Position numbers and translations under genes: made by a program. The notes beneath the pieces were generated by a model that was given only the letters and a program-made list of their open reading frames with translations, had not been told where the DNA came from and did no database searches. From assembly GCA_009668015.1 (NCBI GenBank), contig WJYB01000008.1, positions 1 to 64,000 of the forward strand: a stretch of DNA of 64,000 nucleotides. Direction: 5' to 3'. Below are positions 47,905-57,290 of the stretch, in pieces (position 1 is the stretch's first letter; each line of letters starts with the position of its first letter). Origin of the DNA: Enterobacteriaceae bacterium RIT714. GTDB lineage: Bacteria; Pseudomonadota; Gammaproteobacteria; Enterobacterales; Enterobacteriaceae.

Positions 47905-49821
47905 ATGATAAAACTCACGGAAGTTACAATTCATAAGTATAAATCCATAGAATCTGATCAACAGTTTAAAGTAGAGGATGATGTAACTGTTTTAGTTGGA
48001 ATGAATGAGTCCGGAAAAACTTCAGTACTCGAAGCTATTGGTAAATCTAATTATTTCAGTAATGATGAGAAATTTTTATATAACTTAACACATGACTATC
48101 CAAGGAAGGAAAAAAAATCTATTGATAAAACTGGTGATGATCCAATTGCCATAACTAGTACTTTTAAAATAGATCAAAGTTTTGTTCAAGAGTTTAACAA
48201 TGGCGTGTTGGAAAATGTGTTGGAAAGTGACACGTTTACTGTAAAAAAAACATATGCAAGAAAAACTTTAGTTGGCCTACCAAAAGTTCATAATGAGATT
48301 TTCTTTAATAACATACAAAATCTACATGCAAATATTCCTAGTGATTTTGTTTCTAAATTGCAAGTAGTGAAAGATGTCGACACTTTTAACAAACTCGCTG
48401 CGGAGATAGCGGGAGAGGAATACCATACCGATGTTATTTCGTTAGGTAAGTATTTCACTAACTCAAGTAAATGGGAGAACCCTTTAGAAGAATATTTTTA
48501 TAGGGAAATACTCCAGCCAAAGATACCTAAATTTCTCTATTATGATGAATACTATACTTTGCCTTCTAGGATCAGTATCGAAGGTCTTAAAGACTCAAAA
48601 TTAGAGGATGATGAACTAAAAACAGCTCGTGCATTATTTGAACTTGCAGAGATTAATATTGATGAATTACTAAATGCAACAGAGTTTGAAGATTATAAAG
48701 CTGAGTTAGAGGCAACAGAAGCAATTATAAGTGAAGAACTGTTCGAATTTTGGACAACAAATAAGAATTTAGATATTGCTTTTGATATCGATAAAAAAAC
48801 AAAAACATCGGGAAATAATACTACTATAGTAGAGCACATACTAGATATCCGCGTGAGAAATAATAGAACAAGGGTTTCTTTGCCTTTGAAAAACAGGAGC
48901 AAAGGATTCAATTGGTTTTTCTCATTCTTAGTATGGTTTAAGAAGATTCAAGAAGATCGTAATTCTAATTATATTATATTGTTGGATGAGCCAGGCTTGA
49001 ATTTACATGCCTCTGCACAAAAAGATCTATTACGATTTATTGAGAACTTAAGCCATGATTATCAAGTAATTTATACAACGCATTCCCCATTCATGGTCGA
49101 ATCTAAAAACCTTCATAAAGTAAGAACTGTATTTGAAACTGATAAGGGTAGTATAATAAGTGATTCCATTCAGCAAAAAGATCCTAATACATTATTCCCG
49201 CTACAAGCGGCTTTAGGATATGATATTGCGCAGAACTTATATATATCAGAAAAAAATTTACTTGTAGAAGGATCATCTGATTTAATCTATCTACAGGTTA
49301 TTTCAGCATTGTTGCAAGAGAAGAAAAAAACTGGCCTAAGGGATGATATTACTATAGTCCCAGTGGGTGGACTTGAGAAAGTGGCAACATTTATATCTTT
49401 GCTGCGAGGCAGTAAATTGAATGTGGTCTGTTTACTCGACTCATTAACTGATCAGTCTAGCAAAACAAAGATTGAAAGATTAATCAGTGATAAGATCCTT
49501 AAAAAACAAAATGTAATGTATTTTGATGGCTTTATTGAAAATAAGTCTCTTGCCGATATCGAGGATTTGTTTTCAGAGGATGATTACATTAAATTATTCA
49601 ATGAATCATTTAAAGGTGAGTATGTCATTAATAAAGATGAAATGGATTCTACAATTGAAAGAATAGTTGTGAGGATTGCAAGAAAAATAAATAAAGAGAG
49701 ATTTAATCATTACAGGCCAGCAAATCATTTTGCGAAAACCTGTCATGATTTGAAAGATCTCTCCGAGGAAAGCATTAAGAATTTTGAAGCGGTAATAGCA
49801 GCTATTAATAAAGCATTTTGA
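47905..49821 (+). CDS. OLD-family ATPase-TOPRIM nuclease
   Basis: AT-rich accessory gene of 638 codons. The N-terminal ABC-type ATPase has Walker A GMNESGKTS (residues 32-40), Walker B with D361-E362 (ILLDEPGLNLH) and the switch histidine in TTHSPF. The C-terminal TOPRIM nuclease has E455 (LLVEGSSD) and D512 (CLLDSLTD). This is the layout of P2 Old and related anti-phage nucleases. No UvrD-like partner is adjacent, so it is not a Gabija pair. It lies between cos and Q, converging on Q; the A-Q interval is where P2 itself carries tin and old. Confidence 0.9.
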   Translation: MIKLTEVTIHKYKSIESDQQFKVEDDVTVLVGMNESGKTSVLEAIGKSNYFSNDEKFLYNLTHDYPRKEKKSIDKTGDDPIAITSTFKIDQSFVQEFNNGVLENVLESDTFTVKKTYARKTLVGLPKVHNEIFFNNIQNLHANIPSDFVSKLQVVKDVDTFNKLAAEIAGEEYHTDVISLGKYFTNSSKWENPLEEYFYREILQPKIPKFLYYDEYYTLPSRISIEGLKDSKLEDDELKTARALFELAEINIDELLNATEFEDYKAELEATEAIISEELFEFWTTNKNLDIAFDIDKKTKTSGNNTTIVEHILDIRVRNNRTRVSLPLKNRSKGFNWFFSFLVWFKKIQEDRNSNYIILLDEPGLNLHASAQKDLLRFIENLSHDYQVIYTTHSPFMVESKNLHKVRTVFETDKGSIISDSIQQKDPNTLFPLQAALGYDIAQNLYISEKNLLVEGSSDLIYLQVISALLQEKKKTGLRDDITIVPVGGLEKVATFISLLRGSKLNVVCLLDSLTDQSSKTKIERLISDKILKKQNVMYFDGFIENKSLADIEDLFSEDDYIKLFNESFKGEYVINKDEMDSTIERIVVRIARKINKERFNHYRPANHFAKTCHDLKDLSEESIKNFEAVIAAINKAF

Positions 49822-49825
49822 TACT

Positions 49826-49862
49826 AAAGATACAATAGAGAATTTTTATCTATTGTATCTTT
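49826..49862. terminator. Inverted repeat between the OLD gene and Q
   Basis: AAAGATACAATAGA and TCTATTGTATCTTT are perfect 14-base arms around a nine-base AT-rich loop. Placed between convergent genes, it should stop both transcripts. Confidence 0.75.
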
Positions 49863-49870
49863 ACTATAAT

Positions 49871-50920
49871 TTAATTCTCGGGCATTGAGTCCAGAATGTA
49901 ATTTTCAAATTTTATAATAGGTTCACCTGCCCAGCTATTTAGTTCTTTAATGCGTTGCTGTAAAGGGTAAAGTTCGTTTCGAACGAATACATGTGAGGCC
50001 TTTTCCACATCCCCAAACCCCCCAACATTACTCGGCATAATCCCCATCATCTGAGGCGGTACACGGTGCGCCGCCATCATGTCATCACGGCTGACATTCT
50101 TGATGTTCAGAAACTCATCTTTTGCCGCCACCTCTGACAGCGGGATGATCTGAATACCGTCCTTTTTACCGTTGGGTGAATACATAAACAGGTTGCGGAA
50201 GTTGCCAGGGCCTTTGGCGCTTTTCATTGCCTGGCGGATGTTATTCACGTCCTCCTGGTTCTGCGCGGCGTCGGTCATGTACATGATGAAACCGGCATGG
50301 CTGCCGTTGATGTAATACTTCCTGCGAAACAGCGTGGCGGACTCGTTGAGCAGGGCTGATGGAATGGCAGAAAGATAACCAGGTAGTCCATAGACCTCCT
50401 GGTTAATGTCCGGTTCCATCAGATGAAAAATGCTGCCTTTGGTGAACTCGTAGGGCTGCGTGGTCATGCCGTATTGCACAAACCAGTAGGTATCCAGATC
50501 TACACCACGGCGGGTGTATTTCGCTAGCGACGGTTCCAGCGACAGAATGCCGCCGAGCCGGTTGGTGCGTTTCTCAAGATAGGCGTTACCAAACACCAGA
50601 TAATCCTGCACGAACCGGCTGAACGCCTGCTGACTGAGCAGCGGGTGGGGGATAAACGTGCTGGTCAGGATGTTACGCTTAACGGCAATCGGTGAGCTGT
50701 GATGCACGGCGGCACGGTAGGTGCGAGCCAGGCCGTCAAAGCTCACGGGCGGTTCATACCATTTATCCATCTGCACGCATTCCACGTAATCCAGCAGTTC
50801 GCGGCGGTCCAGCACCGGGATCGGATCGCCAAAGCTGAACGCTTCGGCGTGAGTTGCGTTCTTTTGCTGCGCGGCTTCTTGGATTGGCGCGGTGTTGGTT
50901 AGGGCGTCGTGTTCACTCAT
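49871..50920 (-). CDS. Q: Phage portal protein gpQ
   Basis: Portal protein of 349 residues of the P2 Q family. It forms the ring at the capsid vertex through which DNA enters. The family segment LLDYVECVQMDKWYEPPVS lies near the N-terminus. ATG 50920 overlaps the gpP stop (TGATG), so the two are coupled. The last 40 codons are much more AT-rich than the rest, as if the 3' end came in with the adjacent OLD cargo; the protein keeps normal length. Confidence 0.95.
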   Translation of the reverse strand: MSEHDALTNTAPIQEAAQQKNATHAEAFSFGDPIPVLDRRELLDYVECVQMDKWYEPPVSFDGLARTYRAAVHHSSPIAVKRNILTSTFIPHPLLSQQAFSRFVQDYLVFGNAYLEKRTNRLGGILSLEPSLAKYTRRGVDLDTYWFVQYGMTTQPYEFTKGSIFHLMEPDINQEVYGLPGYLSAIPSALLNESATLFRRKYYINGSHAGFIMYMTDAAQNQEDVNNIRQAMKSAKGPGNFRNLFMYSPNGKKDGIQIIPLSEVAAKDEFLNIKNVSRDDMMAAHRVPPQMMGIMPSNVGGFGDVEKASHVFVRNELYPLQQRIKELNSWAGEPIIKFENYILDSMPEN

Positions 50921-52686
50921 CAAAAAATCTCCACAATGTTGCTAGTATTGGCGGATTCGCCCTGCAGCGGTTCGTTAAATAGTGCGTGCATCGTCGCCCA
51001 GGCCAGATCGGCGTGGCTGGCTTCTTCGCTGCGGCTGGCTTCGTAGGTCGGGCGGTTGCCGCTGGCGGTGGTGGCGCGGCGGATTGCCATGAATGACTGC
51101 GCGATATCGGTGTGCCCCGCGTCGAACTCCAGGCGGCGGTGGCTGATAATGTCGTACGCCTTGAGCACCAGGGCGTTTTTGACGTTGGGGTTGTAGACAA
51201 ACTCGCGCACGGCCGGGAAGAACGCCTTCACGTTCTCATACACCCCGTGGCCGACGCCGGTGGAGTCGATGCCGATATAGGTCACGTTGTACTGCTGCGT
51301 CAGCTTTTTGATGGCGTCCGCCTGGGCGCGGAAGTCCATGCCGCGCCACTGGTGGCGCTCCAGAATACGGAACTTGCCGCCCGGTACTGTGGGCGGAGCC
51401 ATGACCACGCAACCTGCGCTGTCGCCATTCTGCGTGCCTTTCGCCGGGTCATATCCGATCCACACTTCGCGCCAGCCGAACGGGCGCAGCGCCAGTGCGT
51501 GAAAGTCGCTCCAGACTTCCCAGCTGTCCACCATGCACGCCTGCAGCTCACTGAGCGGAAACACAGACGCCAGATCGTCGATAAACTCGCACATCAGCAG
51601 GTTCTGGTATTCGTCCGGGCTGTATTCCATGCGCAACTGGTCGATGTCGAACAGGTTACAGCCGCCGCGCACCGCATCTTCCACGGTGACAATCTGGCGA
51701 TACTGTCCGTCTGGGCAGAGCAGGCCAGGGGCGAGACTGCCGTGGGTCAGGTCAATATCCACCTTGTCCGTTTTGGCACGGCCCCGGTTGAACAGGGCAC
51801 CGGACCAGAATGGATACGCGCTGTGCGTCAGGCTGGACGGTGTGGAGAAATAGGTCTGCCGCCATTTTTTGTGGATGGCCATCCCGGACGCGACCTTGCG
51901 CAGCTCCTGGAATTTCGGTATCCAGAAATATTCATCCAGATACAGGTTGCCGTGGTAGCTCTGCGCCGTGCGGGCGTTGGTGCCGAGGAAGTACAGACAC
52001 GCGCCGTTGCTGAGCGTAATCGGGTCGCCTTTCAGCTCCACGTCAACCTCTTTGGCAAAGTCGATGATGTACTGCTTAAAGACGTGCGCCTGCGCCTTGC
52101 TGGCGGAGAGGAAAATCTGGTTGCGCCCGGTGGTGATGGCGTCAATCAGCGCCTCCCGGGCAAAGAAGAAGGTCGCGCCAATCTGGCGAGACTTGAGCAG
52201 GTTACGGATACGGTGCCGGTTGCCTGCCTCCCACCAGTGGCGCTGGTAGGCAAACATCGAGTCGTGGAAAACCTCCTGTAGCTTCTCAATCTGCTCGTCG
52301 GTAAACAGGTTCTTTTCCGGCGGTTTGCGCGGGCCTTTGTTGCGGTTGGCGACGTTGGGGTTGAGGTCCGATTCATTGCCGCCGTCGTTGAATTTGCCGA
52401 TGCGCGCATGGCGCTCGGACTGGCGCGCCAGCAGGTCAATTTCCTTGAAGTCTTTCCCTTCTTTCTGCTCCTTCATGATGAGCTGGCAGTAGCGCGCGGC
52501 GGTGGTGAGCTGCATCTGATCCAGCGGCCCGTACTCGCCCCATTTGTCGCGCTTCTTCCAGCTGTGAACGGTTGCAACTTTCTCGCCCAGCATTTCAGCA
52601 ATGCGGGCTACGCGGTATCCCTGAAAGTACAGCAGCATGGCCTGCCGACGGGGATCGAGGTCTGCGGGGGTCAGTGTCATATCCAT
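50920..52686 (-). CDS. P: Terminase large (ATPase) subunit gpP
   Basis: Packaging ATPase of 588 residues of the P2 P family. An N-terminal helix-turn-helix-like region (RVARIAEMLGEKVATVHSWKKR) is followed by the ATPase with an adenine/Walker A-like KSRQIGAT, Walker B LYLDEYFW and a nuclease-like GYDPAKGTQNGDS region. It packages DNA from cos with gpM. First gene of the leftward late operon P-Q. The ATG at 52686 was chosen; an ATG two codons on is possible. Confidence 0.95.
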   Translation of the reverse strand: MDMTLTPADLDPRRQAMLLYFQGYRVARIAEMLGEKVATVHSWKKRDKWGEYGPLDQMQLTTAARYCQLIMKEQKEGKDFKEIDLLARQSERHARIGKFNDGGNESDLNPNVANRNKGPRKPPEKNLFTDEQIEKLQEVFHDSMFAYQRHWWEAGNRHRIRNLLKSRQIGATFFFAREALIDAITTGRNQIFLSASKAQAHVFKQYIIDFAKEVDVELKGDPITLSNGACLYFLGTNARTAQSYHGNLYLDEYFWIPKFQELRKVASGMAIHKKWRQTYFSTPSSLTHSAYPFWSGALFNRGRAKTDKVDIDLTHGSLAPGLLCPDGQYRQIVTVEDAVRGGCNLFDIDQLRMEYSPDEYQNLLMCEFIDDLASVFPLSELQACMVDSWEVWSDFHALALRPFGWREVWIGYDPAKGTQNGDSAGCVVMAPPTVPGGKFRILERHQWRGMDFRAQADAIKKLTQQYNVTYIGIDSTGVGHGVYENVKAFFPAVREFVYNPNVKNALVLKAYDIISHRRLEFDAGHTDIAQSFMAIRRATTASGNRPTYEASRSEEASHADLAWATMHALFNEPLQGESANTSNIVEIF

Positions 52687-52732
52687 GGCACAAGCCTACG
52701 GCCTTGACTGACGGCTTTCTTCGGCTTCGTTT

Positions 52733-52750
52733 TGTATGGCGAAAGGCACA
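52733..52750. promoter_or_regulatory. Ogr/Delta-type late activator site
   Basis: TGT-N12-ACA, the palindrome bound by the P2-type late activator Ogr near -55, lies in the gap between divergent P and O. A start about 55-60 bases to the right, with CATAAG as -10 near 52790, leaves a normal leader for O. Confidence 0.7.
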
Positions 52751-52826
52751 AGCGCCGCGCGTTGTCTCACTCCCCCCATCCCCGCAACCATAAGGCTCCA
52801 GACAGTTTTCTAACGGAGCACGGCTC

Positions 52827-53660
52827 ATGACAGTGAAAGCAAAGCGTTTCCGCATCGGGGTGGAAGGTGCCACCACCGACGGACGCGAAATCCAGCGCGA
52901 ATGGCTGGAACAGATGGCGGCCAGCTACAACCCGACGGTCTACACCGCGCTCATTAATCTTGAGCACATCAAATCGTATTCCCCGGACAGCGCCTTTAAC
53001 CGCTACGGCCAGGTGACGGCACTGGTTGCCGAAGAAATCAAGGACGGTCCGCTGGCGGGCAAGATGGCGCTGTACGCCGACGTGGAGCCGACCACCTCCC
53101 TGGTCGAGCTGGTCAAAAAAGGCCAGAAGCTGTTCACCTCCATGGAAGTCAGCCCGAAATTTGCCGATACCGGCAAAGCCTATCTTGTGGGACTTGCCGC
53201 CACTGACGATCCGGCGAGTCTCGGCACGGAAATGCTGGCGTTCAGCGCCAGCGCGGCCCACAACCCACTGGCGAACCGCAAGCAGAAACCGGACAACCTG
53301 TTTTCTGCCGCCGAAGAAACACTCATCGAGCTGGAAGACGTCCAGGACGACAAGCCCTCCCTGTTTGCCCGCGTCACCACGCTGTTCACCAAAAAAGAGC
53401 AGACAGACGACGCGCGATTCTCTGACGTGCATCAGGCCGTGGAGCTGGTTGCTACCGAGCAGCAGAACCTGAGCGAACGCACCGCCAAAACCCTGACCGA
53501 AAACGGCGAACGCCTGTCCGCGCTGGAATCCTCCCTGCAGGAACAACAGGCCGCTTTTGCAGAGCTGGAGCAAAAGCTCAACCGCGAAGACAGCCGCAGG
53601 GACTACCGTCAGCGCGCGCCGGGCGGTGACACTCCGGCTGGCACCGTAACCAATTGCTGA
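52827..53660 (+). CDS. O: Capsid scaffolding protease gpO
   Basis: Scaffold of 277 residues of the P2 O family. The N-terminal half is a serine protease that processes capsid proteins. The second half is a coiled-coil scaffold, with the final ESSLQEQQAAFAELEQKLN helix. The ATG follows AACGGAGCACGGCTC. First gene of the rightward head-lysis operon. Confidence 0.94.
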   Translation: MTVKAKRFRIGVEGATTDGREIQREWLEQMAASYNPTVYTALINLEHIKSYSPDSAFNRYGQVTALVAEEIKDGPLAGKMALYADVEPTTSLVELVKKGQKLFTSMEVSPKFADTGKAYLVGLAATDDPASLGTEMLAFSASAAHNPLANRKQKPDNLFSAAEETLIELEDVQDDKPSLFARVTTLFTKKEQTDDARFSDVHQAVELVATEQQNLSERTAKTLTENGERLSALESSLQEQQAAFAELEQKLNREDSRRDYRQRAPGGDTPAGTVTNC

Positions 53661-53675
53661 GGAGCAAACCAACAC

Positions 53676-54740
53676 ATGAAACAGAAAACCCGCTTTGCCT
53701 TTAACGCCTACCTGCAGCAGCTGGCGCGCCTGAACGGTGTGGCCGTGACTGAGCTTGCCAGCAAATTCACCGTGGAGCCGTCGGTATCCCAGACGCTGGA
53801 AGATGAAATTCAGCAGTCCGCCGCGTTTCTGACGCTGATCAACGTGATGGGCGTGGCTGAACAGTCCGGCCAGCTGCTGGGCCTGGGCGTCGGCAGCACC
53901 ATTGCAGGCACCACCGATACCACCACCAAAGAGCGCGAACCGACCGATCCGACGCTGATAGCGGACGTGGAGTACAAATGCGAGCAGACCAACTTCGACA
54001 CGGTGCTGACCTACGCGAAGCTGGACCTGTGGGCCAAGTTCCAGGACTTCCAGGTGCGTATCCGTAACGCCATTGTCAAACGCCAGGCGCTGGACCGCAT
54101 CATGATCGGCTTCAACGGCGTGAAGCGCGCCAAAACCTCCAACCGTGGCGAGAACGTGCTGCTGCAGGATGTGAACAAGGGCTGGCTGCAGAAAATCCGC
54201 GAAGACGCGCCGGACAACGTGCTGGGCACTAAAACGGCAGACGACGGCACAGTGACTGTCGAACCGGTGAAAGTCGGGAAGGGCGGCCTGTACGCCAACC
54301 TCGACGCGCTGGTGATGGATGCGGTCAACGAGCTTATCGATCCGATTTTCCAGGACGATGACGAGCTGGTTGTGGTCTGCGGGCGTGAGCTGCTGTCTGA
54401 CAAGTATTTCCCGCTGGTCAACAAGGAACAGGAAAACAGCGAAAAAATCGCCGCCGATCTGATCATCAGCCAGAAACGTATGGGCGGCCTGCAGGCCGTG
54501 CGCGCGCCGTATTTCCCGGCGAATGCCGTGCTGATCACCCGCCTGGATAACCTGTCCATCTACTGGCAGGAAGACACCCGCCGCCGCTCGGTTATCGACA
54601 ACCCGAAACGTGACCGCATCGAAAACTTCGAATCGGTGAACGAGGCCTATGTGGTGGAAGACTACCGCTGCGCGGCACTTGTGGAAAACATCACTATTGG
54701 TGATTTCAATGCGCCAGTTGTGCCGGACGCTGAGGAGTAA
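53676..54740 (+). CDS. N: Major capsid protein gpN
   Basis: Major head protein of 354 residues, P2 N family, HK97-type fold. The N-terminus (MKQKTRFAFNAYLQQLA) is removed by gpO in P2. It follows gpO by 15 bases behind GAGGAGCAAACC. Confidence 0.96.
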   Translation: MKQKTRFAFNAYLQQLARLNGVAVTELASKFTVEPSVSQTLEDEIQQSAAFLTLINVMGVAEQSGQLLGLGVGSTIAGTTDTTTKEREPTDPTLIADVEYKCEQTNFDTVLTYAKLDLWAKFQDFQVRIRNAIVKRQALDRIMIGFNGVKRAKTSNRGENVLLQDVNKGWLQKIREDAPDNVLGTKTADDGTVTVEPVKVGKGGLYANLDALVMDAVNELIDPIFQDDDELVVVCGRELLSDKYFPLVNKEQENSEKIAADLIISQKRMGGLQAVRAPYFPANAVLITRLDNLSIYWQEDTRRRSVIDNPKRDRIENFESVNEAYVVEDYRCAALVENITIGDFNAPVVPDAEE

Positions 54741-54743
54741 CGC

Positions 54744-55391
54744 ATGAGCCTGAGTCCCGCACGGCAGCACCGCCTGCGCATTCAGGCCGAGCAGGCCGCC
54801 CGCGAGGGCGGCAGTGTTCGCCATGCGTCGGGTTATGACCTGATGCTGCTCCAGCTGGCCGAAGACCGCCGCCGTCTCAAGGGCATCCAGTCCACGGTGA
54901 AAAAGGCGGCGATCAAGGTTGAGCTGCTACCGAAATATTCCGCCTGGGCGGACGGTGTGCTGGCCGCTGGAGGGGCGCAGCAGGATGACGTCCTGATGTA
55001 CGTGATGCTGTGGCGTATCGATGCCGGTGATTATGCCGGTGCGCTGGAAATCGGGCGTCATGCCCTGCGCCATGGCTGGGTGATGCCGCTGGGCAACCGC
55101 AACGTGCAGACCGTGCTGGCCGAAGAAATGGCGGACGCGGCACAAAGCGCGATGCTCGCCGCTGTCCCGTTCGATGCCGCTCCGCTGCTGCAGACGCTGG
55201 ACCTGACCACAGGGCAGGATATGCCGGACCAGTCGCGTGCGCGCCTGCACAAAGCCATCGGCGCGGTGCTCAGCGAGAATAATCCAGCATCGGCCCTGAA
55301 TCACCTGACTCATGCGCTCCAGCTGGATTCCCGCTGCGGTGTGAAAAAAGACAAAGAGCGGCTGGAGCGCAGACTGCGCAACGACCGCTGA
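54744..55391 (+). CDS. M: Terminase small (endonuclease) subunit gpM
   Basis: Small terminase subunit of 215 residues, P2 M family, which cuts cos together with gpP. Mostly helical, with a basic C-terminus (KKDKERLERRLRNDR). The ATG is three bases after the gpN stop, behind TGAGGAGTAACGC. Confidence 0.94.
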   Translation: MSLSPARQHRLRIQAEQAAREGGSVRHASGYDLMLLQLAEDRRRLKGIQSTVKKAAIKVELLPKYSAWADGVLAAGGAQQDDVLMYVMLWRIDAGDYAGALEIGRHALRHGWVMPLGNRNVQTVLAEEMADAAQSAMLAAVPFDAAPLLQTLDLTTGQDMPDQSRARLHKAIGAVLSENNPASALNHLTHALQLDSRCGVKKDKERLERRLRNDR

Positions 55392-55485
55392 CGGAACGTG
55401 CCCCGCGCACGGGCGGCACGGGATGGCGACAGGCACTGCCTCATCAAAATCCCGTCCACCGCCCACTTATTCAGGAGAACACCGC

Positions 55486-55950
55486 ATGAAGTTTGTTGCG
55501 CCCGAACCGGCACCGGAACAGGCGGAGGTCATCAAAAACACGCCGTTCTGGCCGGATGTGAGCCTGTCGGAGTTTCGCAGCGTTATGCGCACTGACGGCA
55601 CGGTGACGCAGCCGCGCTTAAAGCAGGTGCTGCTGACCGCTATTTCCGAAGTGAACGCCGAGCTGTTCGACTTCCGCAACCGCCAGCGAATGCTCGGTTT
55701 TCAGGCACTGGCTGATGTACCTGCGGACGTGCTCGACGGCAAAAACGAGCGTATTCAGCACTATCACAACGCCGTCTATTGCTGGGCGCGCGCCGTACTC
55801 AACGAGCGTTATCAGGACTATGACGCCACGGCGTCCGGGGTGAAACGCGGGGAAGAGCTGGCAGAGGCCAGCGGCGACCTGTGGCGCGATGCGCGCTGGG
55901 CGATCAGCCGGGTGCAGGATGCGCCGCACTGCTCGGTGGAGCTTATCTGA
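55486..55950 (+). CDS. L: Head completion protein gpL
   Basis: Head-tail connector of 154 residues, P2 L family. It stabilises the filled head. The ATG at 55486 follows CAGGAG; the longer frame upstream lies in the spacer. Its stop overlaps the gpX start. Confidence 0.93.
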   Translation: MKFVAPEPAPEQAEVIKNTPFWPDVSLSEFRSVMRTDGTVTQPRLKQVLLTAISEVNAELFDFRNRQRMLGFQALADVPADVLDGKNERIQHYHNAVYCWARAVLNERYQDYDATASGVKRGEELAEASGDLWRDARWAISRVQDAPHCSVELI

Positions 55951-56153
55951 TGAAAGTGCGTGCGCACCAGTATGACACTGTGGACGCGCTGTGCTGGCGT
56001 CACTACGGGCGCACGCAGGGTGTCACGGAGCAGGTGTTACGTGCCAATCCAGGGCTGGCCGAACACGGCCCCTTTTTACCGCACGGGCTGCAGGTGGAAC
56101 TGCCGGATCTCCCGGCATCGACCACCGCGCAGACCGTCCAGCTATGGGACTGA
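55950..56153 (+). CDS. X: Tail protein gpX
   Basis: Protein of 67 residues, same length as P2 X, with a LysM-like fold (tail protein X family). It starts on the last base of the gpL stop (TGATG). Confidence 0.94.
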   Translation: MKVRAHQYDTVDALCWRHYGRTQGVTEQVLRANPGLAEHGPFLPHGLQVELPDLPASTTAQTVQLWD

Positions 56154-56156
56154 ATC

Positions 56157-56372
56157 ATGACGCTTGAGAGAGTCAGCGCCTTTATCACTTACTGCATCGC
56201 CGTGCTGCTGGCCTGGCTGGGCGACCTGTCGCTCAAGGATGCCTCCACGGTCGGCGGCGTGCTGATTGGTGTGCTGATGCTGGCGATCAACTGGTACTAC
56301 AAACACCAGTCTTTCAAACTGCTGCGCGGCGGCAAAATCTCGCGGGGGGAGTATGAATCCTTCAATCGTTAA
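56157..56372 (+). CDS. Holin
   Basis: Membrane protein of 71 residues with two hydrophobic helices (about 8-23 and 33-48) and a polar, charged C-terminus. It directly precedes the endolysin, and its gene overlaps the endolysin start. It makes the lesion that releases or activates the endolysin. It is not related at first sight to P2 Y. Confidence 0.85.
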   Translation: MTLERVSAFITYCIAVLLAWLGDLSLKDASTVGGVLIGVLMLAINWYYKHQSFKLLRGGKISRGEYESFNR

Positions 56373-56868
56373 GCGCTGCCTGGTCGGGGCGGTGCTGGCT
56401 ATCGCTGCCACGCTGCCCGGCTTTCAGTCGCTTCATACCTCCGTTGAGGGGCTAAAACTGATTGCCGATTACGAGGGGTGCCGCCTGCAGCCGTACCAGT
56501 GCAGTGCGGGCGTCTGGACCGACGGGATCGGCAACACTTCCGGCGTGACGCCTGGCAAAACCATCACGGAACGGCAGGCGGCGCAGGGATTGATCAGCAA
56601 CGTGTTGATTGTCGAACGGGCGCTGGAGAAGTGCGTGGTGCCCGCGATGCCGCAAAAGGTCTATGACGCGGTGGTGTCGTTTGCCTTCAACGTCGGCACC
56701 GGCAATGCCTGCAGCTCCACGCTGGTGAAACTGCTGAACCAAAAGCGCTGGGAGGATGCCTGCCGCCAGCTGCCGCGCTGGGTGTACGTCAAAGGCGTGT
56801 TTAATCAGGGGCTGGATAACCGCCGCGCGCGGGAAATGGCCTGGTGCCTGAAAGGGGCAGGGGCATGA
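56353..56868 (+). CDS. SAR-type endolysin (lysozyme)
   Basis: T4-type lysozyme of 171 residues. The N-terminus has a weakly hydrophobic Ala/Gly-rich helix (about 9-27) that fits a signal-anchor-release segment. The catalytic set is E41-X8-C50-X5-T56: cysteine takes the place of the usual aspartate, as in some P1-type SAR enzymes where it controls activation. It degrades peptidoglycan at lysis. The gene overlaps the holin by 20 bases. Confidence 0.92.
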   Translation: MNPSIVKRCLVGAVLAIAATLPGFQSLHTSVEGLKLIADYEGCRLQPYQCSAGVWTDGIGNTSGVTPGKTITERQAAQGLISNVLIVERALEKCVVPAMPQKVYDAVVSFAFNVGTGNACSSTLVKLLNQKRWEDACRQLPRWVYVKGVFNQGLDNRRAREMAWCLKGAGA

Positions 56869-57290
56869 CGCGCACGCTGGCGGTTTTTTTGCTGCTACTG
56901 GTGGCGCTGGGCTGCCAGTCGTGGCGGCTCAACAACGCCCGCCACACCATCGAAACTCAGGGCGAAACGCTGGAAACCAAAACGCAGGCACTGGCGAAGA
57001 AAAACAGCCAGCTGATCGGCCTGTCCATTCTGACCGAAACCAACAGTCGGGCGCAGATGCAACTGTATGCGGCGGCGGAGAAGACCACTGCGCTGCTGCG
57101 TAATCGGCAGCACCGGATCGAGGAACTGAAACGTGAAAACGAGGATTTACGCCGCTGGGCTGACACTCCTTTGCCTGCTGACATTATCCGGCTGCGGGAG
57201 CGTCCTGCCCTCTCCGGAGGTGCAGCTTACCGTGAATGGTTGTCCAAGAGTGACGCCGTGCAGCCTGAACCCGTCAGCGCCGCGCACTAA
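56865..57290 (+). CDS. lysB: Spanin inner-membrane subunit LysB (Rz-like)
   Basis: Protein of 141 residues, same as P2 LysB. One N-terminal membrane helix (about 5-17) is followed by a long periplasmic coiled coil. It spans the periplasm with LysC. The ATG overlaps the endolysin stop (ATGA). Confidence 0.92.
   Translation: MTRTLAVFLLLLVALGCQSWRLNNARHTIETQGETLETKTQALAKKNSQLIGLSILTETNSRAQMQLYAAAEKTTALLRNRQHRIEELKRENEDLRRWADTPLPADIIRLRERPALSGGAAYREWLSKSDAVQPEPVSAAH

Noticed and set aside
47905-49821. Gabija or PARIS defence pair
   Set aside because: ATPase and TOPRIM are in one protein and no helicase or second gene is next to it, so a single-gene OLD is the simpler reading.
52767-54824. A 685-codon open frame on the minus strand
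   Set aside because: It lies fully opposite the scaffold and capsid genes, has low-complexity shadow composition and no ribosome site.
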